Of a stretch of 41,402 bases of DNA, positions 15,401 through 21,874 are shown in pieces. Within the stretch, counting starts at the first letter, position 1, and each line of letters opens with the position of its first letter. Below the pieces are notes generated by a model, which worked only from the letters and a program-made list of their open reading frames with translations, did not search any database and was not told the origin of the DNA. A program made the translations under genes and the position numbers. Source of the stretch: Desulfohalobiaceae bacterium S24 (GTDB lineage Bacteria > Desulfobacterota > Desulfovibrionia > Desulfovibrionales > Desulfothermaceae); contig JAABTT010000024.1 of assembly GCA_011389765.1 (NCBI GenBank), positions 1 to 41,402 on the forward strand, read 5' to 3'.

Positions 15401-15486
15401 TCGCCACCTTTATCATCCTCCTGCTGGTGCCGTGTCTGTATCTTGTTCTGGAGGATGCCGGCCTCATGGTGAAGAAAATTCGCTGA
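12409..15486 (+). CDS. RND-family efflux pump (AcrB/MexF-like)
   Basis: A 1025-aa inner-membrane proton antiporter with the two-fold AcrB organisation: 12 membrane helices and two large periplasmic loops. The N-terminus has FPDFALDQVRVTVPYPGSS-like sequence with EEVEEGVILPVEEAV. Helix 4 carries the proton-relay pair D400-D401 in IVVDDAIVVGENV. The second half has MSLFGIVALSGVVINDSLIL and the closing LLVPCLYLVLED. It shares an operon with the adaptor and outer-membrane lipoprotein, giving a complete pump. The group is the shorter heavy-metal/multidrug-like RND type common in this phylum; the cargo is unknown. It converges with the HD gene, 7 bp apart. Confidence 0.95.
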   Translation: MTQKSGPIAWMAGNSVAANLIVLVCLLGGLIMVSNIKQEVFPDFALDQVRVTVPYPGSSPEEVEEGVILPVEEAVRDLEGIKEMQSTASENMGTILFEAEEGTDVNRLWQDVESEVNRIDTFPDEAEDPQVAIASHQRSVLTLAVFGVQDDLMLREAAEMVREELLQHQEITQVSLQGARDLEIQIEISQAMLRRYDLSLDEVANAVARASVDLGGGSLKTTSGDILVRVRDKRDTAEEYARVPILTRENGSRILLGDLGTVRQGLEETDAWSQVNGWPAVSIEVSRVGSQTPVQVARAAREVVAELNAKLPGNLQVEVLRDRSKIYKQRADLLLRNAYIGLGLVFLLLALFLEARLAFWVSLGIPISFMGSFLLLAGTDFSLNMITMFAFIVTLGIVVDDAIVVGENVFHHRRQGLSGVEASVLGAREVALPVVFSVLTNMVAFLPLFFIPGVMGKIFQSIPLVVVCVFFISLVESLFVLPAHLGHVGPRRSSGLLGALGRLQESFSNAVEKVISKGFGPFLGLVLKNRYLALILGLALLLAAFGFVKSGRMGMVLFPSVESDYAFAQAVLPAGAATREIQEAESRLLRSARAVIERHGGEKLASSILSQVNKETIQIRIFLTDPKIRPLGTAAVSEAWRMETGTIPGLESLSFESSRGGPGAGKALTVQLSYRDKDLLEQAGRELAAELEHFSGVFDIDDGSARGKQQFDIHLSPLGERLGLSSRVVANQIRHFFYGAEAVKQLKGRNEITVRVRLPESERNTLRTLDEIVLRTPKGEVSLQQAAGLEPGRAFTAIQRRNGRRVISVTANVQPRSQTEQLVADLKQTALPELQASYPGLTFSFEGHQADIRESVSSLIKGLALALIGLYGLLAIPFKSYAQPMIIMVCIPFGMIGAVIGHLIMGYTLSVMSLFGIVALSGVVINDSLILIHFTNRLRLQGASVFEAAQQAGKQRFRPILLTTLTTFGGLSPMIMETSRQARFLIPMAISLGFGLVFATFIILLLVPCLYLVLEDAGLMVKKIR

Positions 15487-15493
15487 ACCCGCA

Positions 15494-16741
15494 TCAGTCA
15501 AAGTCGGCCAGCAGACTGCCGATGTGCAGGCCGTTGCCCAGATCAACCTGATTGAAATCCTGGCGGATCCTAAAGACCGCCTGTTGGAGCTGTTCAGACT
15601 TGATACCGTTGCGCATGGCGGTGTAGGCCTCAATAAAAGCGGCCAGACTGTCGCAGACTTTGAGCAGCTCGCCGTCTTTGGGATCGTCCTCGTCCCTGTT
15701 GAACTGTTCCTGCAAGGCCCTGCGGGTGATCTCCAGCGGGACGCGGTCCTGGATGACGGACACCGCGAATTCCGAGCTCAGGCCCAGACCCAGAAAGTAT
15801 TTCAAACGATTTGAGATTCCGTAATATCCGCCTTGCTCCAAGAGATTGAAAACACGCCGTTCAACTTCCTGTTCTTCGTATTCCTTGATCAAATCGCCGA
15901 TTTTTCTGACCGAGCGCTTGACCGGGGAGATGATGTCCCGGGTCAGGAGTTCAGGGAGATCGTGAAACAATCCGGCAAAGTAATTATTGGCCCGCTGTCT
16001 GGGACAGGCCTGGACCGCCAGGCTGAAAAAATAGGCAAAGCAGGCTACGACAAACATGTGCCCCAGGACGGAAGTTTCCGGAATTCTGGGGGTTTGAGAC
16101 CATCTTTTCTGAAAGCGGAGCTGGCCGCATTGATGCACGAAGGATTTCAAAGGGGTCATCCCTTCGCCGATAAGTTCTTTGACGCCGTGGAGATCTTGAT
16201 AGCCGGCCAAGGATCGCTTGAAGTTCAATTCGATCTCTTCCAGCTCTTCGTCCCAGGGATTGACGCCCTGGATCAGGGAAAATTCCCATTGACTGGCATA
16301 GAGATGGGCAGCCTCCAGGATGCGCCTTCCCGGAGAATCTGCATCCGGGTGACGGCAGGCGTTTGTGAAGCGTTCCCAGAATGGCCCCCCCAGGGCCTGC
16401 AGCCGGGGTTCGAGTTGTTCCAGGACCCAGTCCGTGAGCTGGGTGTAATGGGAGGGATTGGCCCGGATCTGGTAGAAAATCGGGGGCTTGATATCGGTAA
16501 TCACCAAGCGGTAAAGATATTCGAAAATACCGCCCTCAATGACTTCCAGGGCCAGCGCGTCCTGTTCCGAGGCAGTGCGGGCCCGGTCCAGGTTCAGGGA
16601 ATACAGGACCCAGGCCGTGATCATTTTATGGGCCTGCTTGTCGACTTCAAAGAATTCCATCGGCCGCAATTTGTCATTCCAGCGTTTCATGAAGGAGCCG
16701 GAAAAAACAAGCTGGAGAAGGTTTTTTCTGATCATGGACAT
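15494..16741 (-). CDS. HD-domain phosphohydrolase (YfbR-like)
   Basis: A 415-aa cytoplasmic protein. The C-terminal half holds an HD domain: ETSVLGHMFVVACF supplies the first His, and FAGLFHDLPELLTRDIISPVK is the HD signature in the form seen in YfbR-type 5'-deoxynucleotidases. A further conserved acidic segment (KVCDSLAAFIEAY) follows. The N-terminal ~170 residues form a helical extension that I do not recognise, so the protein is about twice the length of YfbR. A nucleotidase activity is inferred from the motif. The first ATG gives MSMIRK; ATG 16735 is an alternative. Confidence 0.8.
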   Translation of the reverse strand: MSMIRKNLLQLVFSGSFMKRWNDKLRPMEFFEVDKQAHKMITAWVLYSLNLDRARTASEQDALALEVIEGGIFEYLYRLVITDIKPPIFYQIRANPSHYTQLTDWVLEQLEPRLQALGGPFWERFTNACRHPDADSPGRRILEAAHLYASQWEFSLIQGVNPWDEELEEIELNFKRSLAGYQDLHGVKELIGEGMTPLKSFVHQCGQLRFQKRWSQTPRIPETSVLGHMFVVACFAYFFSLAVQACPRQRANNYFAGLFHDLPELLTRDIISPVKRSVRKIGDLIKEYEEQEVERRVFNLLEQGGYYGISNRLKYFLGLGLSSEFAVSVIQDRVPLEITRRALQEQFNRDEDDPKDGELLKVCDSLAAFIEAYTAMRNGIKSEQLQQAVFRIRQDFNQVDLGNGLHIGSLLADFD

Positions 16742-16827
16742 GGGGTGTATAGTCCTTTAAAAAAAGCTTGACAATTCATAAAAAATAGGATGAATTTCTT
16801 TGTTCGGTGCGGGAAAAATCCGGATGC

Positions 16828-16857
16828 TTGACAGCTTGCCGGTATGCAGGATACAAA
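16828..16857 (+). promoter_or_regulatory. Candidate promoter of rplM-rpsI
   Basis: TTGACA at 16828-16833, an 18-bp spacer, then TACAAA (16852-16857). Transcription would start near 16864 and leave a leader of about 110 nt before rplM, long enough for autoregulation of this ribosomal operon. A second TTGACA at 16768-16773 has no convincing -10 box. Confidence 0.5.
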
Positions 16858-16872
16858 GTTCGTTTGCAAGTG

Positions 16873-16892
16873 ATACTGATCCAACTTTGGTT
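16873..16892 (-). repeat. Dispersed 20-mer, copy 2
   Basis: On the reverse strand this matches 19 of 20 bases of the copy at 9671-9690. It falls within the presumed 5' leader of rplM. Confidence 0.5.
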
Positions 16893-16973
16893 GTATGATC
16901 AAAGGCGCCTCAAACGCGGAATTCAGTACCAGGGTCATAAAAACGGGACGTTGGAGCAGTAAAGGAGCAGCTC

Positions 16974-17429
16974 ATGAACAGCAACAAGACCTATAGTCTA
17001 CGGAAAGAAGATGCGGTGCGCAACTGGTATCTTGTTGATGCCAAAAACAAAATCCTGGGGCGCCTGGCCACGGAAATCGCCAAACGGCTCCGGGGCAAGA
17101 CCAAACCCGATTTTACGCCCCATGTGGATAACGGCGATTTTATCGTGGTCATCAATGCCGAAAAGGTGAAAACCACCGGCAACAAACTGGAAGATAAAAA
17201 ATATTTTCGACACACCGGTTATCCAGGGGGCATCAAGGAAACGTCGCTCAAGGAGCTCTTGGAGAAAAAGCCGGAACAGGTCCTGTATAAGTCGGTCAGG
17301 GGGATGCTTCCGAAAACCAGGCTCGGCCGGGCGCAGCTGAAGAAGCTCAAAATCTATTCCGGCCCTGATCATCCCCATCAAGCCCAAACACCTGCAGTCT
17401 TAGACATTGAAACCGGAGAGCATTCATGA
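16974..17429 (+). CDS. rplM: 50S ribosomal protein L13
   Basis: A 151-aa protein of the large ribosomal subunit. Family marks are [36 protein letters not shown], the [10 protein letters not shown] segment, [21 protein letters not shown] and [16 protein letters not shown] lies about 8 nt before ATG 16974. The C-terminus extends a few residues ([10 protein letters not shown]) beyond many homologues. Its TGA overlaps the ATG of rpsI (ATGA), the usual rplM-rpsI order. Confidence 0.98.
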   Translation: MNSNKTYSLRKEDAVRNWYLVDAKNKILGRLATEIAKRLRGKTKPDFTPHVDNGDFIVVINAEKVKTTGNKLEDKKYFRHTGYPGGIKETSLKELLEKKPEQVLYKSVRGMLPKTRLGRAQLKKLKIYSGPDHPHQAQTPAVLDIETGEHS

Positions 17430-17818
17430 GCCAGGAATTTTATTACGGAACAGGCAGGAGAAAGAACTCGGTCGCCCGCACCCGCTTGTATGCAGGCAGC
17501 GGAAGCATTGAAATCAACGGGCGGACCGTGGAGGACTATTTCCCCCGGGATACCCTGCGCATGATCATAGATCAGCCTTTGGAAATCACCCACATGCATT
17601 CGAAATTCGATATCAAGGTCAATGTCGACGGCGGGGGGATTTCCGGACAGGCCCAAGCGATCAGACACGGGATCAGCCGGGCCTTGCTGCAGTATGATGA
17701 CGGGCTGCGCTCCAGCCTGAAGTCTGCCGGCCTGCTTACCAGAGATTCCCGGAAAATAGAACGGAAAAAATACGGCCAGCCCGGTGCTCGGAAGAAATTC
17801 CAGTATTCCAAGCGTTGA
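17426..17818 (+). CDS. rpsI: 30S ribosomal protein S9
   Basis: A 130-aa protein of the small subunit. It starts with [20 protein letters not shown], carries [16 protein letters not shown] and [19 protein letters not shown], and ends in the conserved basic tail KKFQYSKR, whose last Arg reaches the P-site tRNA in known ribosomes. The start codon overlaps the rplM stop. A strong terminator follows at 17906. Confidence 0.98.
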   Translation: MSQEFYYGTGRRKNSVARTRLYAGSGSIEINGRTVEDYFPRDTLRMIIDQPLEITHMHSKFDIKVNVDGGGISGQAQAIRHGISRALLQYDDGLRSSLKSAGLLTRDSRKIERKKYGQPGARKKFQYSKR

Positions 17819-17905
17819 TTGCACGCAGCTGATCCGGAAAACTGTACAAGGCGCATCTGTTTTTCGGGTCAGCACCGTCCCGTGTTCAAAGTTCGTTTTC
17901 CACAA

Positions 17906-17941
17906 GCAGAATTGCAGCCGCGCTGCAATTCTGCTTTTTTT
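17906..17941 (+). terminator. Intrinsic terminator of rplM-rpsI
   Basis: A perfect 13-bp stem (GCAGAATTGCAGC at 17906-17918 with its complement at 17922-17934) closes a CGC loop and is followed by seven T. This is the strongest terminator in the window. Confidence 0.93.
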
Positions 17942-18039
17942 GTGTCTACCGTGTTTCTGGAGTGCCTAAAAATTGCGTTTTGATGGGAAGGTGTATGGTC
18001 GTTCTAACTTCTTGATGGTCTTCTATTCAGCAATATTAT

Positions 18040-18081
18040 ATCTTCAATCTTCAATCTTCAATTCTCTATCCCCAAATTCTC
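18040..18081 (-). repeat. Heptanucleotide tandem array R5
   Basis: Three exact ATCTTCA units are followed by ATTCTCT, ATCCCCA and AATTCTC in the same register. The array ends one base before the radical SAM start codon at 18083. On the reverse strand the unit reads TGAAGAT, which is also present in array R3. Confidence 0.85.
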
Positions 18082-18082
18082 C

Positions 18083-19348
18083 ATGAGCCGGAAACAGATT
18101 CAGCCGCGACTGGTCTTTGCCGATCACAACGGGCACATTTTTGATCATCCGGAGCTGCTCATGCTCTGCCGCAAAGGGACGGAATTCGTCCTGCCCGGCC
18201 CCACGGATATCATTCCGCTGCCCAAAGGCAGCGATATGTTCCTTTTACCCGAGAGGAAGGCCCTGGGCCTGGACCCGCAGAGCGGAAGCATTGAAGCCCT
18301 GGACGAGTCGCCGGTTGCCGGATTCGTCTGTCCCGGACATACATTGACCGGAGTCTGCGCTTATACGAGTTCTCAGAATGCGGCACCGCTTCCGCTTTTT
18401 GCCTACGGGGCTCTGGGCTATGCCCAGGGCCGGTTCTGGGTCTGCGCACACCGGATTGATTCCGACCCCCGCCAGCAATTCGAAGATATCCCCCGGGGCA
18501 GGATTGAGGCCGGAGCCAAGCAATGGCTGCAGCGATTTCCCGAAAATCGGCTCGTTCGGCATCTGGCCCATTGCGCCCTGAGTTACTGCTGTCCTGCGGC
18601 CAGGAATCTGGCCTTGGGCCGATATGAGGCTCCTCTGCCTACAGCCCGGGGCTGTAATGCCGAGTGCCTGGGCTGCATTTCACAACAGCCTGAAGATTCC
18701 GGCTTTCCCGCCACCCAGTCCCGGATCGGCTTCAGGCCGACGCCCAAAGAAATCCAAGATATCATGCAGACTCATGCGAGCTGCGAACCCCGGCCGATAT
18801 TTTCCTTCGGCCAGGGCTGCGAAGGGGAGCCGCTTCTGGAGGCGGAAACGATTGCTGAAGCCTGCAGGCTCTACAGACAGCAGCAGGGACCGGGAACCAT
18901 CAATATCAATACCAACGGCAGCCTGCCCGAGACCATCCCCGAACTGGCCCGGTGCGGTCTCGATTCAATCCGGGTCAGCCTGAACAGCGCTCAGGAGGCC
19001 TTGTACTCGGGCTATTACCGGCCCAGAACCTATGCTTTTCAGCAGATCAGGGAAACCATCCTTGCGGCGAAAGCGCATGGCCTGTTTGTCTCCCTCAATT
19101 ATTTCTTTTTTCCGGGATTCAATGACTCGGAGCAGGAATATGCCGCCCTTGGCACCCTGATTGCCGACACCAGGCTGGATTTTCTGCAGCTGCGCAACTT
19201 GAACCTAGACCCGGAGCTCTATCTGCGTCATCTCCGGATCAAACCGGGCCCTTCGATGGGCTTTGCGCATTTCAGGAAAAGGCTGGGGAAAGATTTTCCC
19301 TGGGTGGGCCTGGGCTATTTTAACCCGGTCGTACATGATTGCAACTAA
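18083..19348 (+). CDS. Radical SAM protein with uncharacterised N-terminal domain
   Basis: A 421-aa iron-sulfur enzyme. The [4Fe-4S] cysteines are C191, C195 and C198 (CNAECLGC, spacing Cx3Cx2C). Downstream are FSFGQGCEGEPLL, a GEP-type motif for SAM binding, TININTNGSLPETIPEL and SIRVSLNSAQE. The first 180 residues form a separate part, rich in Cys and His near the junction (AHCALSYCC), that I cannot assign; they could bind a partner or a further cofactor. The closing part (LQLRNLNLDPE) resembles other single-domain radical SAM enzymes. The start follows heptamer array R5 with no ribosome site. The substrate is unknown. It converges with upp, 6 bp away. Confidence 0.85.
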   Translation: MSRKQIQPRLVFADHNGHIFDHPELLMLCRKGTEFVLPGPTDIIPLPKGSDMFLLPERKALGLDPQSGSIEALDESPVAGFVCPGHTLTGVCAYTSSQNAAPLPLFAYGALGYAQGRFWVCAHRIDSDPRQQFEDIPRGRIEAGAKQWLQRFPENRLVRHLAHCALSYCCPAARNLALGRYEAPLPTARGCNAECLGCISQQPEDSGFPATQSRIGFRPTPKEIQDIMQTHASCEPRPIFSFGQGCEGEPLLEAETIAEACRLYRQQQGPGTININTNGSLPETIPELARCGLDSIRVSLNSAQEALYSGYYRPRTYAFQQIRETILAAKAHGLFVSLNYFFFPGFNDSEQEYAALGTLIADTRLDFLQLRNLNLDPELYLRHLRIKPGPSMGFAHFRKRLGKDFPWVGLGYFNPVVHDCN

Positions 19349-19354
19349 CCCATT

Positions 19355-19981
19355 CTACTTGGTTCCGAAGATTTTATCGCCGGCATCGCCCAGACCGGGC
19401 AGAATATAGCCGTGATCGTTGAGTCGTTCATCAATGCCCGCCACATGGATGTCAACATCCGGATGGGCCTTGGAGACCCGCTCGAGCCCCTCGGGGGCGG
19501 CAACCAGAAAAATTCCCCGGATACGGGTGCAGCCGGCCTCTTTGAGCTGGGTGATGGTGGCCAGGAGCGTGCCGCCGGTGGCCAGCATGGGGTCAAGGAT
19601 CAGGGCGGTGCGTTTCTGAAGATCGGAAGCCAGCTTGACATAATAACAGACCGGCTCCAGGGTCTCTTCGTTCCGGTAATGCCCGACCACACTGACCTTT
19701 GCACCGGGAATGAGGTCCAGAACACCGTCGAGCATCCCCATGCCGGCCCGGAGGATCGGGACCACGGTCACTTTTTTCCCCTTGATTTTTTCCACCTGAA
19801 CCGGTCCGGCCCATCCCTGCACCGTATCGACTTCGGTCTCCAGATCGCTAGTGGCTTCGTAAGTGAGAAGCCTGGCCAGTTCCGAGGCCAGTTCCCGGAA
19901 GTTTTTCGTGCTCAGGTCGTCTCTTCGGATGATCCCCAGCTTATGCCGCACCAATGGATGGTCTGCTACAAATACACCCAC
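19355..19981 (-). CDS. upp: Uracil phosphoribosyltransferase
   Basis: A 208-aa pyrimidine salvage enzyme making UMP from uracil and PRPP. The N-terminus [15 protein letters not shown], the [14 protein letters not shown] segment, the PRPP loop [13 protein letters not shown] (about residues 128-140) and the uracil-binding C-terminal [20 protein letters not shown] are all present. It starts with GTG, preceded by GAGGAG 7-8 nt upstream. It lies last in a reverse run with the TRASH protein (29 bp gap) and folK. Confidence 0.97.
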   Translation of the reverse strand: MGVFVADHPLVRHKLGIIRRDDLSTKNFRELASELARLLTYEATSDLETEVDTVQGWAGPVQVEKIKGKKVTVVPILRAGMGMLDGVLDLIPGAKVSVVGHYRNEETLEPVCYYVKLASDLQKRTALILDPMLATGGTLLATITQLKEAGCTRIRGIFLVAAPEGLERVSKAHPDVDIHVAGIDERLNDHGYILPGLGDAGDKIFGTK

Positions 19982-20010
19982 TTTTGACTCCTCGTAAATT
20001 CAAACACATT

Positions 20011-20271
20011 TCAGGTATCCTGCTCCTGCTGTTTCAGAAAAGCGTCCCGGCATTCATAACTGCAGAAATGGTGGACCTGATCCCCCTCCTTGACCCGAAT
20101 CGGGCTGTCGTTTGAAACATAGGTCCCGCAGACGGGATCCTTGACCATTTCCCCGGATTCCTCAATAGGGGGCTCTTGTTCCTTCTTGCCGGCCACTTTC
20201 TTGTTTCGATCCCCTAAGATCATTTTGTAGAGTAAAAAACCTGCCACTACAAAAACGATAATTTTTATCAT
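20011..20271 (-). CDS. Small membrane-anchored TRASH/YHS-type protein
   Basis: An 86-aa protein with one N-terminal membrane helix (residues 2-18), a charged linker and a C-terminal metal-binding knuckle: DPVCGTYV followed about 22 residues later by HHFCSYECRDAFL. This Cys...CxxxC layout is that of the TRASH/YHS domains associated with metal sensing or handling. It starts with ATG behind an AAAGGATGAG ribosome site. It is placed between folK and upp, so it is co-transcribed with nucleotide and folate genes. The metal and the role are unknown. Confidence 0.75.
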   Translation of the reverse strand: MIKIIVFVVAGFLLYKMILGDRNKKVAGKKEQEPPIEESGEMVKDPVCGTYVSNDSPIRVKEGDQVHHFCSYECRDAFLKQQEQDT

Positions 20272-20303
20272 AGCTCATCCTTTGTCTGCGATGATCCGGG
20301 ATA

Positions 20304-20834
20304 TCAGGGCTGGATGATCGTATCCCGGACAATGGTGAAATCAAGCTGCCTGCAAATTTCATGAACGGGGCGGCCTCCAGGAAACCGGATGTCAGGCTGT
20401 ATTTCCAGGAGCGGGACCAGGACAAAGGCCCGCTCAGCCATTCGCGGATGCGGGATTTCGACTTCCGGAGTCAGACTGGTCGCATCCCCCCAAAGCAGGA
20501 GATCCAGATCGATCACCCGAGGCCCCCAGCGTTCCCTGCGGGTCCGTCCGAGGCGCTTTTCGATGGTCAGAAGTTGACGTACAAAGGACAGGGGGGTCCA
20601 GATCCTTGAACAAAAGACCTCCAGTACCTGATTGGCGAACCAGGGTTGCTCTTTGACCCCCTGGGGTTCTGTGTAGTATGCTTTCGATAGCTTGCCTGAA
20701 AAAACGCCGGGCTCGCGGGCCAGGCAGCGGACAGCCTGGTCCAGGTTCTGTTTTCTGCGGCCCTGGTTGGAACCCAGGGAAACATAGACAGGGATTGTTT
20801 CCTCTGAATGAAGAGCGGTATCTGCAGAATCCAT
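20304..20834 (-). CDS. folK: 6-hydroxymethyl-dihydropterin pyrophosphokinase
   Basis: A 176-aa folate-pathway kinase that transfers pyrophosphate from ATP to 6-hydroxymethyl-7,8-dihydropterin. Visible family marks are YVSLGSNQG at the start, YYTEPQGVKEQPWFANQV, the RWGPRVIDLDLLLWG signature carrying the Mg-binding aspartates, and IPHPRMAERAFVLVPLLEI. A GTG at 20837 directly precedes the ATG. It is divergent from xerD and first in the folK - TRASH - upp run, 32 bp ahead of the next gene. Confidence 0.95.
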   Translation of the reverse strand: MDSADTALHSEETIPVYVSLGSNQGRRKQNLDQAVRCLAREPGVFSGKLSKAYYTEPQGVKEQPWFANQVLEVFCSRIWTPLSFVRQLLTIEKRLGRTRRERWGPRVIDLDLLLWGDATSLTPEVEIPHPRMAERAFVLVPLLEIQPDIRFPGGRPVHEICRQLDFTIVRDTIIQP

Positions 20835-20902
20835 CACGCTTCAATCCCTGATGACAGGCCGGCGGGCCATGGACCCTCAATGAATTGGAAGAGAGTGTAA
20901 AA

Positions 20903-20916
20903 TTTCCCTTGGGAAA
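20903..20916. promoter_or_regulatory. Palindrome in the folK/xerD divergent region
   Basis: TTTCCC and GGGAAA flank a 2-bp centre in the 108-bp gap between the divergent genes. TAAAAT at 20898-20903 could be a forward -10 box. A regulatory role is possible but unproven. Confidence 0.25.
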
Positions 20917-20942
20917 AAGCAATCTGAAAATCAGAACACATC

Positions 20943-21869
20943 ATGCCGGATTTGTCCAATACAGCAAGGGAGACCCCGGACCACCCCCTGCTTGATAAGT
21001 ACCTTCAGCATCTTTTGGTCGTCAAAGGGCTGAGCGACAACAGCGTCCAGGCCTATGCCCGGGATCTCCAGGCCCTGCTTGCCTTTTTACAGGAACGTTC
21101 CGGAAGTCTTGAAAAGGTGGATGAGCAGGCTGTGTTTCTGCACCTTATTGATTTGAATCAGAAAGGGCTCAGCAATCGATCCCTGGCCAGACATCTCTCG
21201 AGCATCAGGAATTTTTTCGATTTTGCAGCGGGTCAATCGACCTTGGGCTTAAATCCGGCCCGGCTCCTGGACACTCCGAAAATCAGAAAAGGATTGCCCG
21301 AGGTTTTGTCTCAGCCTGAGATGGAGGCCCTGCTTCGTCAGCCCCTGACCACGTCCAGACTCGGCTTTCGGGATCGGACCATGCTGGAGCTCATGTACGC
21401 GGCCGGCCTGCGGGTCTCGGAGGTCTGTGCCATGCGTCCCCTTGACTTTGATGAGCAGACCGGCATCCTTCGGATTTTTGGCAAAGGGAGCAAAGAACGG
21501 CTTGTCCCGATTCATATGGCGGCCCAGAGCTTTCTGAGCAGCTATTTGGAGGTTTGGCGGCCGGCCTTTTCGCCGTGCTGCGAGCAAGCCTTTCTGAATC
21601 GCTCCGGGAATGGCCTGTCCCGCCAGGGCATCTGGAAGTTGATCAGGAAATATGCGCTGATGGCCGGAATCAAACGTGGCATTTCCCCGCATACTCTGAG
21701 ACATTCCTTCGCCACCCATCTCCTGGAGGGGGGGGCTGACCTGCGCACCCTGCAGATGCTCCTGGGGCACGCGGACATCAATGCCACGGAGATCTATACC
21801 CATGTCCAAAAACAACAGCTTGCTGCAATGCATAAAAAATATCACCCCCGTTCGGCTTTTGCCGCCTGA
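20943..21869 (+). CDS. Tyrosine recombinase XerC/XerD
   Basis: A 308-aa site-specific recombinase of the Xer group, which resolves chromosome dimers at dif with FtsK. It has a SAM-like core-binding N-domain (about 15-100) and a catalytic domain with R157 (AAGLRVSEV), a Lys in GKGSKERLVP, HTLRHSFATHLL, LLGHADI and nucleophile Y285 in TEIYTHVQ. All six catalytic residues are kept. Length and housekeeping context point to a chromosomal Xer, not a phage integrase. XerC and XerD cannot be told apart here. The next gene follows after 5 bp. Confidence 0.93.
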   Translation: MPDLSNTARETPDHPLLDKYLQHLLVVKGLSDNSVQAYARDLQALLAFLQERSGSLEKVDEQAVFLHLIDLNQKGLSNRSLARHLSSIRNFFDFAAGQSTLGLNPARLLDTPKIRKGLPEVLSQPEMEALLRQPLTTSRLGFRDRTMLELMYAAGLRVSEVCAMRPLDFDEQTGILRIFGKGSKERLVPIHMAAQSFLSSYLEVWRPAFSPCCEQAFLNRSGNGLSRQGIWKLIRKYALMAGIKRGISPHTLRHSFATHLLEGGADLRTLQMLLGHADINATEIYTHVQKQQLAAMHKKYHPRSAFAA

Positions 21870-21874
21870 GATAT

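Noticed and set aside
20943..21869. Tyrosine recombinase as integrase of a mobile element
   Set aside because: Xer-type length and sequence, tight housekeeping operon, no attachment repeats.
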